Part shown: piece by piece, positions 1 through 14,600 of the stretch | How positions within the stretch are numbered: position 1 is the first letter of the stretch | How the letters are laid out: each line of letters begins with the position of its first letter | Source: Turnera subulata | Taxonomy: Eukaryota > Streptophyta > Magnoliopsida > Malpighiales > Passifloraceae | Length of the DNA stretch: 64,000 bases | Reading direction: 5' to 3' | Assembly: GCA_028386065.3 (NCBI GenBank) | Contig: JAKUCV010007264.1 | Location: 63,954 to 127,953 of the forward strand | The notes under the pieces: model-generated | The model's input: only the letters and a program-made list of their open reading frames with translations | Databases searched by the model: none | What the model was told of the DNA's origin: nothing | Translations under genes and position numbers: made by a program

Positions 1-130
1 AGGAAAAGTAGAGGACACTTTTCCAGAATAGTAAGTAGATAGAGACATCAAGAAACCATCAATGCTCGATAAAAAAAGCAGGCAGCAGATATAATGCAGC
101 AGTAGCAGCACACAAAATCCCTCCTGTATC

Positions 131-2083
<1,953 letters not shown>

Positions 2084-2098
2084 TTCTTTCTAGGTTTC

Positions 2099-2384
2099 CT
2101 GGTGTTAAAACAGGAAATCAGAAGCAACACGTGAGTAAAACACGAACAAAACGAACCGGATCTGAAAATTTTGAAGCTATAAGCAACCAAACACGTCTCG
2201 AAGTAGCAAACGTTCACAGATCTAAGCTATTTAGCAACCGAGAAAGAGAAATTTGTAAGATAGTCGAGTGCGAACTAGTACTAAGCAACGTATCACTCTT
2301 AGTCTCAGCATTCTCCATAGTCAAAAGCAGTCAAAAGAGTAAGAAATTGGAAATGGAGGACAGATCTGGAGAAGGAGAACTTAC
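2099..2384 (-). other. probable leader intron in the tubulin 5' UTR
   Basis: On the minus strand a GTAAGT-like donor starts at 2384 (preceded by CTCACA). An ACACCAG acceptor ends at 2099, 15 nt before the ATG at 2083. The 286-nt interval is AT-rich and unlike the GC- and CT-rich sequence on its 5' side. Leader introns are known in some plant tubulin genes and can raise expression. The splice sites are seen; their use is inferred. Confidence 0.6.
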
Positions 2385-2534
2385 TGTGAGCGACAGCGGA
2401 GATCGGCGGCGAGAATGTGAAGAGTTTTCCGGCGATCGAGCAACAGAGAAACTCGATCGTGCAGGAGAGAGAAGAGTGGGAGTGAGTGAGAGCGAGAGTA
2501 GATAATTTGAGTGTCGAAATGGGGGAAATGCGAA

Positions 2535-2542
2535 TTTTTATA
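2535..2542 (-). promoter_or_regulatory. TATA box of the tubulin gene
   Basis: The minus strand reads CTATAAAAATTCGC here, a good TATA match about 450 nt upstream of the ATG and about 150 nt upstream of the predicted leader-intron donor. A transcription start near 2505 would follow. The start site itself is not visible. Confidence 0.6.
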
Positions 2543-2544
2543 GC

Positions 2545-3096
2545 GAGAAGATAGGGCCAGGCTGTGTGATCAGACGGCTGTGGTTGTTTCCCTCCTTTTT
2601 CTATTTCGGCCCGTCTAGTGCCGTTGGATTGTGATGTCTGAACGGTGGAGATGAAGCATAATTAGAGAGTGGATCATTGTTTGATTTTTGAAAATCAGGG
2701 CTTTTTTTTGTTTTTGCGGGAATGCGCTTCGGTCTTAATTTTTGCGGTAGATTACGTTATTGTCCTTTGTACGTTTGCTTTTAATAAGGTCTCATGGGGG
2801 CATGAAAATTTTTGGATCGATGCGCTCACGAGAAAAAGAAAGAAAATTTTGGATTGTAGTCGATGTTAAAAAAAGCAACAAAATTCCCTTTATTTTTGGT
2901 GCAGTTGGCGTACGAACATTTAAAGGAGTGAGTTGTCTTGAGATATGATAGTCATATAAAAAAAAATTTGTCGAAATAGTAATATAAAAATTTCGAATTA
3001 TCTAAATTCTCACGTAGTATAATTGTATAGATTCAATTCAATGATTACAATGAGAATCTCAATTTCACTTAAACAAACTGAGGATTAACACATGTG
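2545..3096. other. tubulin upstream region and intergenic DNA
   Basis: This holds the distal promoter of the tubulin gene and then AT-rich DNA. The short ORFs are low-complexity and resemble no family I recognise. I see no further gene or repeat. Confidence 0.5.
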
Positions 3097-3101
3097 GTCC
3101 G

Positions 3102-4642
3102 TGTAAGTTTCCGGTATGCTATATGACACTCATATACAAGAAAAACATGCAGCGGAATTTCCGGAAACAACACAGGAACACATGTAAAGCGTATAAATCG
3201 AATAACAATTTTCGTACCTTACACGGTTAGGATCTTCCACCTAACTGAAGTGCCGGAATCAGCAAGAGCAAGACAAGGTATCCCGCCCCTCTACGGTATC
3301 CACACGAACCGTGATCAAGCCGGAATCGTCACACGTTCTCCAACTTCGAGCTCTCCCGAACTGGTGTGCTAGCAACAGGATTTTCGGGAGCTTTGTGTGG
3401 TGTCTCTCTTCTTTCTCAAAGAAGGGTATGTGTGTGTTTTACTCTCAAACTCAGAAGCACTCAAGACACTCTCAAGGATGCTCTGAAAAACTGAATGAAT
3501 ATGAGAGAGAGGAGCAAAATGATCTGATCACTAAGGCACTCCACCCACTCACACATAATGCCATTAGGTTAATAGCAAAATGGCCAACATAGTGGACCAA
3601 AGGTGATGACCCTCATCACTAATGTCTCCCACTAACATAATCAGATTACAACACACCACATCACCATGTCTGATCAATAATTCAGATAATTATTGATCCA
3701 AAACGACCCTGGTTCAACCATAGTCCAACCACGGTCCAACCACACCCGGTCCAACCATGGTCCAACCACGGTTCAACCACCTGCTCGAATCAACGGTTCT
3801 ATGTGTGTGACCCTGTAGGCACTTGTAACGTCCGACAATAATTGTAAAATCTCATTTTACAATTATAAGCAAAGAGCGGCGTCTAGCAACACATCATTGC
3901 TACCCGAACGACAAGATCAGTACTGATTCTAAATGCCTTGAAACATGTCATCGTCCCTTCGTCCCATTATCAAGATTAAACCGAGACATGGAATATGTCA
4001 ATCTCGTATATGTTTAATCTCGATTTCTTGATCCTCGAATTAACTGTGTAAAACGGATACCAATGATATCACCATATCATAATCCGAGCACGGCCGTGCA
4101 TTTACAGTTCAACTCTATCAAGAAACCATCCGATAATATACCCGTTATATGGGTTGGACGAATCCCCTCTGGATCATACAAAACCCACTACACACTTATC
4201 ATATACCCAATGATTACCCTTAAGTCCACCTAGTTAAGAAATGACTAGGAATAATATCAAAGTATATGACTCACATGTTGGGAACCTTGACGATCTCAGG
4301 TCTAAGGACAATACATATAAGAATCCCTATCGACAAACATATAACGCTCCATGTAGCATTCTTATGTGGGTCGGTCCAGTCCACAAGTTCTCCAACTTGT
4401 ACCCGTATGTAGAATTCATATCACATATAAATTCTCAACTTACGCTAGTCTTAATTTATTATTATAACTCATCCATAATAATAATCGACTAGGGACATTT
4501 AAGAATATATCAAATATATATTCTAGGGTTATAAATATGTGCAAGCGATTATCTCATAATCATATTTATTTGAATAACCTTAATGTATATACACGACTAT
4601 ATACGATCATCCATTGATTGGCTTTTGGGCATATTACTAACA
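3102..4642 (-). mobile_element. solo LTR (1541 bp), perfect 5-bp TSD GTCCG
   Basis: GTCCG lies on both sides, at 3097-3101 and 4643-4647. Between them the plus strand begins TGTAAG and ends CTAACA, so on the minus strand it runs TGTTAG to CTTACA, a normal TG..CA LTR. There is no coding sequence, primer-binding site or polypurine tract, so this is a single LTR left by LTR-LTR recombination. Read on the minus strand, the start TGTTAGTAATATGCCC and the TTCCGCTGC near the 3' end suggest a Ty1-copia type. That assignment is from general resemblance and less sure than the boundaries. Around 3708-3780 it holds a short degenerate array of GGTCCAACCA-like units. Confidence 0.85.
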
Positions 4643-4647
4643 GTCCG

Positions 4648-6257
4648 AACTCCTAAGTATTATATATGTAGCAAGTTATTTTTTTATAAAAAAGAGGTGT
4701 ATAAACTTTTTGTTTTCTTAGATTATATCCATAAAATATGTAGAGTGATTGTCCAATATTTTGAATAAAAGACAATCACGATAAGTTCATCATAGTGGAT
4801 TTAGTCCTCTTTATAAGACATCGTTTTTTTTTATTATGATCCTTTTATAAAACTCATATTACCGACCCAGTTATTTTCCAACCAAAAAAAAAACATATGT
4901 GCTTTTAGCAAAATATATTAAGAATATTTAAATTAAATATTATCTACGGAGGGTGATCATTTCTCTTTCACTTACAAAAAAAATGGATTTGTAATAATTT
5001 ATTCTCCGGTAAGAATAAGTGATTAATAATTAAAATGAGATAGCAATAAGATTCAGACAAAAAAAATGATAGCTATAAACTGACATCATTTTGGTCTTAA
5101 GAAATATTGTCATGATTAAATTGTCAAATTCATGGTTTTGAATTTAGCTTATGCATAATCTGTTCCTGTAACTTATTAAATCATTACTATGATGATTCGT
5201 GAACCTAAGAGGATCTCCTTTCTTCCCTCAGTGTGGACAATGAGAGAAACTGATATTCTTTATTTTTGTGCATCAAAATAAAGAAGAATGAGAATCAATC
5301 GTCAACGGCACTGCTCTCCATTTCAACAGAGAGGGAAAATAAAAGTTCCATCCTACGGCTCCCATCGACAACAGGTGGGAAAACATATACATCTTTGGGT
5401 GCTCGGGGGAGAAGGGTATGCTAGTAATTCAGCTGGGCCGCTTACTTTATTCAAAGAAAGGCACACTGGTGATGAGTCACACTGATCAAAGTGATTAGTG
5501 GTTTGCTTAATTTTTTTTTTTGATAAGAGTGGTTTGCTTAATTGGAGGCGAATTATTGATAGCTAACGCCAAAAAGAAAATAAAAACAATTTAACAAACG
5601 TCAAAATAAATAAAGAACCGAAGATCATGAGAGAGATATTTGTTTGGTGTATCTACCTCTGAACGTCCAAAACGGGCCATAAAAATTGAAAAAGGTGGAG
5701 ACTTAAAAAAAAAAGAGCTTTGCTGGAGCTTGGAGGAGCCACACGAGAATAGCCCATTTCCCTCCCATGTGACATGTCAACCAACTGCTCCTAGTATCTT
5801 GTCATATTCACCTCCTCATTACACTCAAAACCCAAATCTTAGTTAAGACTCCTTCCTTCCCTCCTAATTTTTCGATGATTAACCATGATATAATTAGCCC
5901 ATCTCTTGCTTGAAGTCTGAGTTAAGCGTGGTTACCCAGCTTACTAACACCAATTATAACATGATGGCGACTGGTTATCTAAAAGGACACACTGATATTG
6001 ATACTCCCACCAAGATAAAGTTGGTAGTAATAGTTGCTCAATCACTTTCCTTTTTCTTCGTTCATCATTTATTCATAGCTTTTACATTTTTCGTGCAATG
6101 GGGTTATACATATATTTTTTGGTTCAAAAATATATGTGTGTGTATAATAAACGATGGTGCAAGTGCAAGTGCAATGGCTTATCTATACCGATAAAAAAAA
6201 AAAAATTGCAATGGGTATTTACTATATCACTGAAACAGCATGTAAACCGATATCTTG
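4648..6257. other. AT-rich intergenic DNA
   Basis: This stretch is AT-rich with several homopolymer runs. ORFs here are short, isolated and low in complexity. Nothing recognisable was found up to the copia TSD. Confidence 0.5.
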
Positions 6258-6262
6258 TAAAT

Positions 6263-6429
6263 TGTTTAAAAAACTCACTATTACACCTACCTATTCTCCT
6301 ATATATTTTGTACAAAGAACACTGAAATTGAATGGGAAAATACATAGCTCAAACTGCTCTTCTTCCTCATCTTCTTTTTCCTCCTCTTCAACTTCATCTT
6401 CCTTAATATTATACACTCTATTTTTAACA
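6263..6429 (+). repeat. copia 5' LTR (167 bp)
   Basis: It begins TGTTTAAAAAACTCAC and ends TTTTTAACA. It matches the 185-bp 3' LTR closely but lacks about 18-20 bp near its start. The sequence right after it, CGTTATCAGCACGA, is in the primer-binding-site position but is not the common initiator-Met TGGTATCAGAGC. Confidence 0.88.
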
Positions 6430-6529
6430 CGTTATCAGCACGATCGTCCTACCCAGAGCATGAAACTAGTGCTGAAAAGAGAAAAAAAAAGGAACCAGAA
6501 ACGAAACCAAAGCCGTGAACAGTGTGTCA

Positions 6530-7180
6530 CCTCAAAGCTCTCCTCTGGTTACTGTTCACCCGTAAGAGATTCGCGCCGCCTCTCGTCTCACCACCACCAC
6601 CAGTCTCATCATCGCGCCGTCGCCGACCTGCCACTACTTTCCCCGTCCTCTGCCGCCGCCGTACGCGCCGCCAGGAGGTGATAACCCGACGAGCGACCCG
6701 TCGGATCCACCTCCCCTGCTCGCGACAAGCAACCACCTGCAACCAGCAGCCGCTGCCTTCCTTCTCCTCGCGTCGCCTGCACGTCGTGCGCAACCGTCGC
6801 CTCTCGTCCGTTGCTGCAGACCGTCGCCGCATTGCCGTTGCAGCCGAACCGAGACAACCACCTGCAGCCACCAGCGACTCGCCTCCTGCCGTCCACCTGC
6901 ACGGCCGCCGCCTCGCCGTCCCCTGCCTCGCCTCTTGCTCGCCTCCTTCCTCGCGAGCGCCGCTGCCCACGAACTAAACAAGGTAAGCTGAAGGTTGAAG
7001 ACGACCCGATCGGGTCGTGAGTTGGGTGGGGTTGACCCGCGTGTGGATGGGCTGGAGGAGCTTGGGTCTGGGCTCGGGTGCTGGGCTGGCTGGCTCGGGC
7101 TTCTGCACGGGCCTGCGCCTGACCTGGGCTGGGCACTGTGCAAGGTCTGGACTGGCACAGTTCATGGCCCAGTCCGGAAA
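6530..7180 (+). other. GC-rich leader-like segment of the copia element
   Basis: A strikingly GC-rich block sits in an AT-rich element just after the 5' LTR. It is open in several frames on both strands, with Pro/Arg/Ala/Ser-rich translations, which is a composition effect rather than a gene. A splice-donor-like AGGTAAGC lies at 6981-6988. It does not resemble gag and probably belongs to the untranslated leader. Confidence 0.5.
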
Positions 7181-7525
7181 AAAAAATAATCAAAAATATA
7201 TACATAATAACTATAACAAGTAAATATTCTGGAAGTGAAAAAAAAATTATATGGTACATGATTATATTTTTTTTGAAAACGAAATAATTATTTGGTATGT
7301 TATTTTGACACTTGGAAATTAAATGGTGAATGATGATGATAAAAGACATAACCCAGGATGATATCTGAGTCGGATTATATTTAATTTTATGGTATAGCAT
7401 ATCATTTCCATATCAATTTATGTGCATCTTATGTGATCATATTATATTATTTTCATGAAACCAAGGTAATCATTTCTAATTTTTTTTTCAATTCGCATTT
7501 GTTTATTTGCTTAGTATTCAATATT

Positions 7526-7710
7526 GGCCGGCTAAGCCGCCTTATCTTTTTGTTGGCCGGCAAAGCCACCTTGTTTCATTTGTTGGCCGGCTAAGCCGCC
7601 TTTATCGAGTAAGCGTATATTATGCTATTATTAATGCTGAAAGATTTATCTAGTAAGCATATATTATGTTATTATTATTGCTGAAAGATTTATCGAGTAA
7701 TATATATTAT
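7526..7710 (+). repeat. two short direct-repeat sets inside the copia element
   Basis: Three copies of a TTGGCCGGCTAAGCCGCC-like unit lie at about 7524-7602. Two and a half copies follow of a unit of about 44 bp that starts TTATCGAGTAAGC and ends GCTGAAAGAT, up to about 7705. Both lie in the decayed gag region. Whether they were ever coding is unclear. Confidence 0.7.
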
Positions 7711-8667
7711 ATACTTTATGTCATACTGTTATATCTTTTATCATTACTGTTTATATTATGAATTTTGAATACGAGGCCAAGAAATTTCCGGAAAAAATTT
7801 TATCATGGGCGCTGAAATGTATTTAAATGCTAATAGTCTGGAAGACACAACAAAGGGATGCAATAAAGCAAAGACTGGATGCTTTACTGCCAAAAGATCC
7901 TGCAGATCTTTAAAGAAATAAAAAATTGAAGAAAAATATGACCACCAGAAGTTGGATATTATATGACCACCAGAAGATGGATATTCTCCCAAAATTTTAT
8001 TGCATGTGTATGCACCTGAAGTTGCAAGAATTTAAATCTATATAATGCAGTTATATTTCGAATGAATTCTCAGATGATATTGTGTGGAGAATATGTTATT
8101 GATGTTGATATGAAAAGAAAATGATTTAATGCATCATATATGCTCCTGCAGTAGCAATATGGTGGAAGAGAATTCACGAAATATTTGATTTAATCATATG
8201 CCTCATTATGGCAGAACGAAGTGACTAACTATAAATAAAAACTATTATGAATCTTGTCCAATTGGTTCTACTCCATTCCCTGAAGTGAATGCGATTGTAC
8301 ATGATAATATTGGCTATGAACATTCAATTGGACACAAACAGGCCTTATAATAAGGCATCTAGTAAATTGTTATTAAGTGTCCCTGAAGGGCAAATCTAAT
8401 ATTGATGAAAACGTTGCTTACCCTGAAGGTGCAAGCCAATATATATTGAATGATTTTATTTTATGTTTAGCTTTATTATTATTTGTTGTATTATGTTTAT
8501 TTTACAGCATGTTATAACTGTTAAATCTTTAATGAGAACATGAAACTACCATTTCTAGAATTATGACTCGGGCATTTTTCCTGGAGACAATGCAATGACA
8601 TATTTCGTATTTAATAAACGGAAATTATTCATAAGTAACATATGATAGTACAATCTCAAGAAAATTA

Positions 8668-8926
8668 ATATGCTCTAGAAGAGCACAAGTTTACTATGCT
8701 CTAGAAGAGTATATATTTAAGCTCCAGAAGAGCATAACTTTCACTATACTTTAGAAAAGTATATATTTAAGCTCCGGAAGAGCACAAATTATATTATGCT
8801 CTAGAATAGTACACATTTACGCTCCAAAAGAGTATGAGTTTTAATATGCTCCGGAAGAGTAAAATGTTGATGCTCTGGAAGAGCTTGAATTTTATTATAC
8901 TCTTGAAGAGCAAAATTTTTCCTACT
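8668..8926 (+). repeat. tandem array of about ten 24-28-bp units (GCTCTAGAAGAGCA type)
   Basis: About ten degenerate units follow one another, each with a core like GCTCTAGAAGAGCA or GCTCCGGAAGAGTA and an AT-rich tail. The core is itself a near-palindrome. Unit length is not a steady multiple of three, so in its present state it cannot encode an in-frame peptide repeat. It lies between the gag and integrase remnants of the copia element. Confidence 0.8.
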
Positions 8927-9099
8927 TACAATAATTAATGAATATTATGTTGAGACAATAAGTGAAAGAGATATTGAATATCTCCATATTAAAAAAAAAG
9001 GGCTATTGTTGTAGGTAACAAACAAGTTGTGGAAAGTTTACCTACGTTATTCATTAGAATGTGCTACATAAATATTCGAGTAATTGAAGCTTACCATAT

Positions 9100-9300
9100 C
9101 CAGTTAGAAGCTGGAATGCACTAGCCTGAAGCTAGTAATTTCAAGTTATTAAATACATAGTTTGCACAGCCTGAAGCTGAGACCAACTAGACGTTGGCTG
9201 ATGGATATGTAATTTACAGCTAGTATGCATCAGCCAGAAGCTGGTAAATATATAGCAGCCTGAAGCTGGCACCAACTTGAAGTTGGTTTATGGATTTCTT
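9100..9300 (+). repeat. degenerate CTGAAGCTGG-type repeats
   Basis: Several units like AGCCTGAAGCTGG, CCAGAAGCTGG and ACTTGAAGTTGG recur over about 200 bp directly upstream of the integrase remnant. They form a second array with a motif different from that at 8.7-8.9 kb. Confidence 0.65.
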
Positions 9301-10221
9301 GTTTGGCAAGACCAGTTGGGCCATTCCGGATCAATAATGATGTGCGGAATTTATTTGGACATTCATTGAAAAACCAGAAGTTTTTACAATCAATGAATTT
9401 CCATGTGTTTGTTTGCTGCGAAGAAAATATTAATTGTTTGGTCTTCCTATGATGAGGTTGGCCTAGAATCACCAGCAAGTTTGGAAATAATTCAGGGACA
9501 TGTACGCGGACTAATAAATCCGCCAAGTTGACCATCTAGGTAATTTTATGGTTTTAATCAATGCATCGACTAGATGGTCTAATGTGTGCTTATTAGACGC
9601 AATTTGGAATTTTGCGCGCTTATTTTATAATTAAGCTAATTGCGGGTACACATACCCAATTACTTTATAAGACTATATGTCTAGAAAATACTGGTGTATC
9701 CCTTCAATGGTTAATGTATATTGTTGGAAATAATGGTTGAACATCCTGTCGCTTATGTTCACACCCAAAAACGATCTGGATGAATCGTTTATTGAATATT
9801 TCCAATTGATTGCAAGACCATTGATAATGTGATATTACTATTTGAGAACGTGGTATTTTCATGCAGCAACACTTGTGTGCATCAAACCAACAAGTTATCA
9901 TAAGATCTCCCCATTTAATTTGTTCATGGTCACGACCTAGTATCTCCCATCTTCGGACCATTGGTTGTACAGTATATGTGCCTAATGCTTCACCACAGCA
10001 TAGTAAAGTTGGTCCTTAAAGAAGGTTGGGAATATATATTGGGAATGAATCTCCATCAAAATTGTTGAAACCATTGGAGATTTGTTTACAACAAGATTTG
10101 CTTATTATTAATTTGATGAAAGTGTTTACCCAACATCAGGGGGAGAAAATAAGCAGCTGGATCAAGATATTATTGAAATGCTATATTAATATCTAGTTTT
10201 GATCCTCAAATAAATAAGTAT
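9290..10221 (+). pseudogene. copia GAG-pre-integrase and integrase remnant
   Basis: Read across all three frames, this stretch holds recognisable pieces of the copia pre-integrase and integrase domains in the correct order. They include a LGHSGSIMM-like block, GLESPASLEIIQG, a segment reading NPPS before YGFNQCID, and EHPVAYVHTQ near 9735-9770. Stops and frameshifts occur every few dozen codons, so no integrase can be made. The frame breaks off at the GAACC target site where the gypsy element entered. The same polyprotein resumes at 24064. Confidence 0.8.
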
Positions 10222-10226
10222 GAACC

Positions 10227-13133
10227 TGAAGCGCCCCAACCCGTATTTACCGTACACAGTAAACACGAGCCAGAACTGTTCTTATTACAGTAGCAGACAG
10301 TACATACATTATAAAATACAATACAAGCAATCTCAAATACAATATCCGTCACCCGATCCCGGGGACCATTATTCAAACCACAACGGCAATAGCAGAAACA
10401 TATAATACAAGATACATCAACATAAAAAATATCAGCAGCGAAAGACTTAGAATGAGATGCAGCGGAGGTATGGATCCGGGGTCTGGTGGAGTAGAAACAG
10501 CAGCTGGCCGAACCACGTACCTGTACTACGAGCAACTCATCCTACGGGATGAAACCCCGCAGGCGAGGGGTGAGCCCAAAGTTCTCACCGACGAAGGATA
10601 AACAGTAATATGCAGGAAACACAATACTTTCAAAGTAAAATTCCAGCAAAAGACATAACAAGAAACAACTAGTAAAATAACTGAGCCAAGACCAAAAGAA
10701 TGCTTAATTATTATCAATTTTATCTTTCGGGGCCCTGTCACTGGACAAGCTAGGGGTCAGACCTGGTTATTAACATGTTCCGGGTGCTAGATCAATCCAG
10801 GGATCGACATCCCAAAAATATAGAACCCAGGGATAGACATCCTAAAAATATAATAACGGGATAGACATCCAAGCATAGACATGCTTAACACAAGTAACCC
10901 AGATCATAGCCACCACAAAAACAGTCTCTAACCAACTAGTCGTACCACTACTTTCCTAGTGACAAATAAGTCGTCAACACAACTTCCAATTATCCAATTA
11001 TCTCATCGTATCGGTAAATTCACAATCAACAAATCAACAATAACAGCATTAATACCACAATCAAACTCAATTGGCTCAGCAGTTCAATCAGGCAAATAAT
11101 CACAGAAAAACAAATACAGTATCATGTGCAGCATACTAAAGGTTATCCATCCTCACCTTAGCCGATTTCCCTACTCCTGAAAGTCCTCAAATTGTCCCGG
11201 CTCCGGTTCCACGGGATACTGTTTGTTATCGGCTCCTAAATAGCAAACAATGGCATATATTCACATAAGATACACATAAATGCAAATGATGCTATACCGT
11301 AAAATAAAACCTAAACTGGTTCGTCTACGTCCCGGTAAAACCCCGTTATCATTATCATTCACCATTTATTATTCCTTTGTCTAAATACCATACTGTATTT
11401 ACTCGGTTATTATTCCGGCATATGCTTTTTTAATACCCTTTCCTTATTTATTTTATAAGTCTGCACTTCCAAAAATAATTATTATTGACTAAATACATAT
11501 TCCTAAAATAATATTGTGTCAAAGGACTTATTTCATTTATCCTTACAAATATAATTATATGCCATGTATATACTTTTCTGCCGTATTTTTCCAAAGTATA
11601 TACTTATCATAAAATATTTTCTCAAATGCTATTGTACGTATATATCTCTTCTTAAAAGTAATTATTATAACGTATTTCAAAGGTATTTATCATATAATAT
11701 TTTCCGGTATAACATTTACATCCTATATATCCTTATGAAAGTTTATCACAATTTAATAATTATGTTATAATTATCATATGAGGGTAATTATTCTCTTTTA
11801 CTTCACAAAATTATAACCATATACTACCCTTTTCATTATTTTCAGAAAAAAAAATTATATCTGCGATATGTTTGTTTTTTATAATTCCAGAATTATACAT
11901 ACCTCTATTTTTATTTTTATTATCATTACTATTTTTTTTAATTATTTCGGACTGGGCCAAGGTCCAAGCCCAAGCCTAGTGTGCTTAAACCTAATTCCTA
12001 GCCCAGATCAAATCCAACCCAACTCACACCAAGCCCAACACCTAAAACCCAAAACCCAAGCCCATAACTCTTCAGGCCGGGTTAACCCGTGACCCGCTTC
12101 ATGACCCATCCGGGTCAAAGTCTCCACAACGGATCTGCTCACCTCGGGGTTGACGGCGGCGGCGCGAGCAGGTGCAGGAGAAGGCGAGGGCGGCGACGAG
12201 CGGAACGGCGGCGTAAGGAGAGATAGACGCCGCGGCTGCTGGTGTGCAACTCGGTCGTCTCCGGTTGCGGGTCGCCGTGCGTGGAGAGGAGAACGGGCTG
12301 CAGGGGTCGATGGTGACGACGACTCCAGGCGGCGGCGAAGCGAGAGAAAGGATGGAGGAGACGGCGGCTATCCTTTGCCTGCCCCGGCTGGTCGACGCGG
12401 TGCGGAAAGAGGAGGAAGATGGTAGCTGGTGTGATGGCGTGGGTGATGCTGACGGCGGTCGATGGTGGCGGAAGTGACGGGTTGTTGTGTTTTTGGTTTT
12501 TTTTTCTTTTTATATTTATGTAATACTAGTAATATCATAGTGTAATTAACATCTGGGGAGGGATTTCTTGTACAGAGGGAAAAATGGGTAGAAGGTGGGT
12601 GTCTGGGTTTTGCTTGCAGAAGCAAAGCAGAGGTAAGTTTTTTTTATTTTTTGCAGCCAGAGGAAGGACACAAGCGTGGAAGTTGCAAAGAAGTTTCAAG
12701 GAGGCTTCAGGCTGAAAAAGTGTGAGGAGGAAGAATTTGATTGTCTTGCTGGAGAAGGAGAAGATTACCGGGTGAAGCTTCATGGTGAAGAGGAAGCTTC
12801 GTGTAGCAGGGAAAAACGTGGTGCAAGTGTGTTACACACACTCAAGCGGGTATCGTCCAGACCAGCAAATAACTAAAGTACCCTTATTACTTTATTTCTG
12901 GTCCGTTCTTTCGAGGTTAAACCTGTCTTTCCTCGAAATTCCTAGACCCAAAAAATACCAACTCTGGTCCGTAAAGTCCGTAGAAAAATCTACAACGTGG
13001 GGTAAGGGTCGGTTTCGAAATTTGATGAATAGTTTACCCTGAAATAATTACCCAAGATTATTTTCATTAGGTAAATTACTGTACAAGCTTTTACAGTCCC
13101 GGTAAAAACATAAATTTTACCCGAGCCGTTACA
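10227..13133 (-). repeat. gypsy 3' LTR (2907 bp, uninterrupted)
   Basis: On the minus strand it runs from TGTAACGGCTCGGG to GGGGCGCTTCA. It includes a GC-rich block (about 12130-12480) and a GGTGAG..CTCACC hairpin at 10569-10589, near its 3' end in the sense direction. ORFs within it, such as 10206-10535 and 11564-11770, recur in the other LTR and match no protein family. Confidence 0.92.
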
Positions 13134-13174
13134 GTCTACCCCCCTTAAAGGAATTTTGTCCTCGAAATTCATTC

Positions 13175-14600
13175 CTACTCTGTGAAGAGATGCAGATACT
13201 GGGACCGCATGTGTTCTTCAACTTCCCAAGTGGACTCGTTAGCGGAATGCTTACTCCACTTGACCTTAACCATGGGAATGGTACAGTTCTGCAACTGCCG
13301 AACTTCTCGAGCAAGAATCTGTTCTGGCACTTCTGTGTAGGTGAGGTCCTCTGCTACCTCAACATCCACTGGGCCACAATATGGCTAGGGTCCGATCGAT
13401 ATTCCCTTAGAATAGAGACATGGAACATGTCATGAATACGTGATAGCTCATCAGGTAACGATAACCTGTAGGCTAGTGGTCCAATTCTCTCCACGATCTC
13501 ATAAGGTCCGATATATCTCGGGCTCAGCTTCCCTTTTTTGCCGAACCGAATCACACCCTTCCAAGGTGCTACTCTGAGGAAAACCTTCTCACCAACATTG
13601 TACTCCATCTCTCGTCGGTGTTTGTTAGCGTAGCTCTTCTACCGATCTTGAGCAGCTCTCATACACTGTTTCACCTTCTCGATCTTGTCCACTGTCTGTT
13701 GGACTAATTCCAGCCCAACAATCAGTCTCATGGATTCTTCATCCCAACACACTGGACTCCTACACTTTCTTCCGTAGAGGGCCTCAAAAGGTGGCATACC
13801 AATGCTAGAATGGTAGCCGTTGTTATATGCAAACTCTGCCAAAGGTAGGTACTTATCCCAACTCCCACTGAAGTTAAGTGCGCAAGCCCTCAACACATCC
13901 TCCAGTGTCTGTATGGTCCTCTCCGACTGTCCATCTGTCTGAGGGTGAAAAGCTGTGCTGAAGCTTAACTTAGTTCCCAAAGTTGCTTGTAAGCTCTTCC
14001 AGAAACTTGATGTGAACCTCAGATTCCTGTCTGAGACTATAAATCCCATGTAGTCTTATAACCTCCGCAACGTACTTACCCGCCAATGTGTCCATGGTAT
14101 CAGTTTGGCGGATAGGTAGAAAATGTGCCGATTTTGTTAATCGGTCAACGATGACCCAAATAGCATCATGCTGCCTCCGAGTCATCGGTAAACCAATCAC
14201 AAAATCCATGGTGATCATCTCCCACTTCCACTCTGGCACTGTCAAGGATCTCAACTTCCCTGCTGGAGCTTAATGCTCAGCTTTCACCTGTTGGCAAGTG
14301 AGACATTTTGCAACATACTCAGCTACATCCTTCTTCATACGAGGCCACCAGAAATGACTCTTCAGGTTTTGATACATCTTGGTGCTTCCAGGATGCATCG
14401 CATATGGCGTCATATGACCTTCTTCCAGGATCTAACTATGCAGGTTGTTGACATTGGGTACACATACCCGTTTCCCAATCATCAGTGCTCCATCATCAGC
14501 TATATGAAACTTATCTCCTTTTCTACTCCTTACTCCTTCCTTAAGCTTGACCAGGTCGGGATCTCCATCTTGTAACTCTACTATCCATCCTCTCAGGTTA
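13175..14600 (-). pseudogene. gypsy integrase with chromodomain, frameshifted
   Basis: Integrase inserts retroelement cDNA; a C-terminal chromodomain guides insertion to marked chromatin in chromoviruses. Reading down the minus strand, 14254-13970 holds the first catalytic block (MDFVIGLP). 14049-13639 holds the remaining core, including SDRN and HPQTDGQSERTIQT. 13608-13354 holds the C-terminal GPYEIVERIGPLAYRLSLP segment. 13369-13175 is the chromodomain, with VKVKWSKHSANESTWEVEEHM. Frame changes at about 14049 and 13369 and a stop near 13620 break the ORF. Confidence 0.88.

Noticed and set aside
6522..7400. Several overlapping ORFs of 147-263 codons around 6.5-7.4 kb
   Set aside because: Open frames on both strands over the same GC-rich block come from base composition. 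None resembles gag or a plant protein.
7524..8926. CRISPR-like array
   Set aside because: Units are directly adjacent and degenerate with no unique spacers, in a plant retrotransposon.
12150..12480. Gly/Arg/Asp-rich ORFs in the gypsy LTR
   Set aside because: They lie inside an LTR, are low in complexity, and recur partly in the other LTR copy without a domain.
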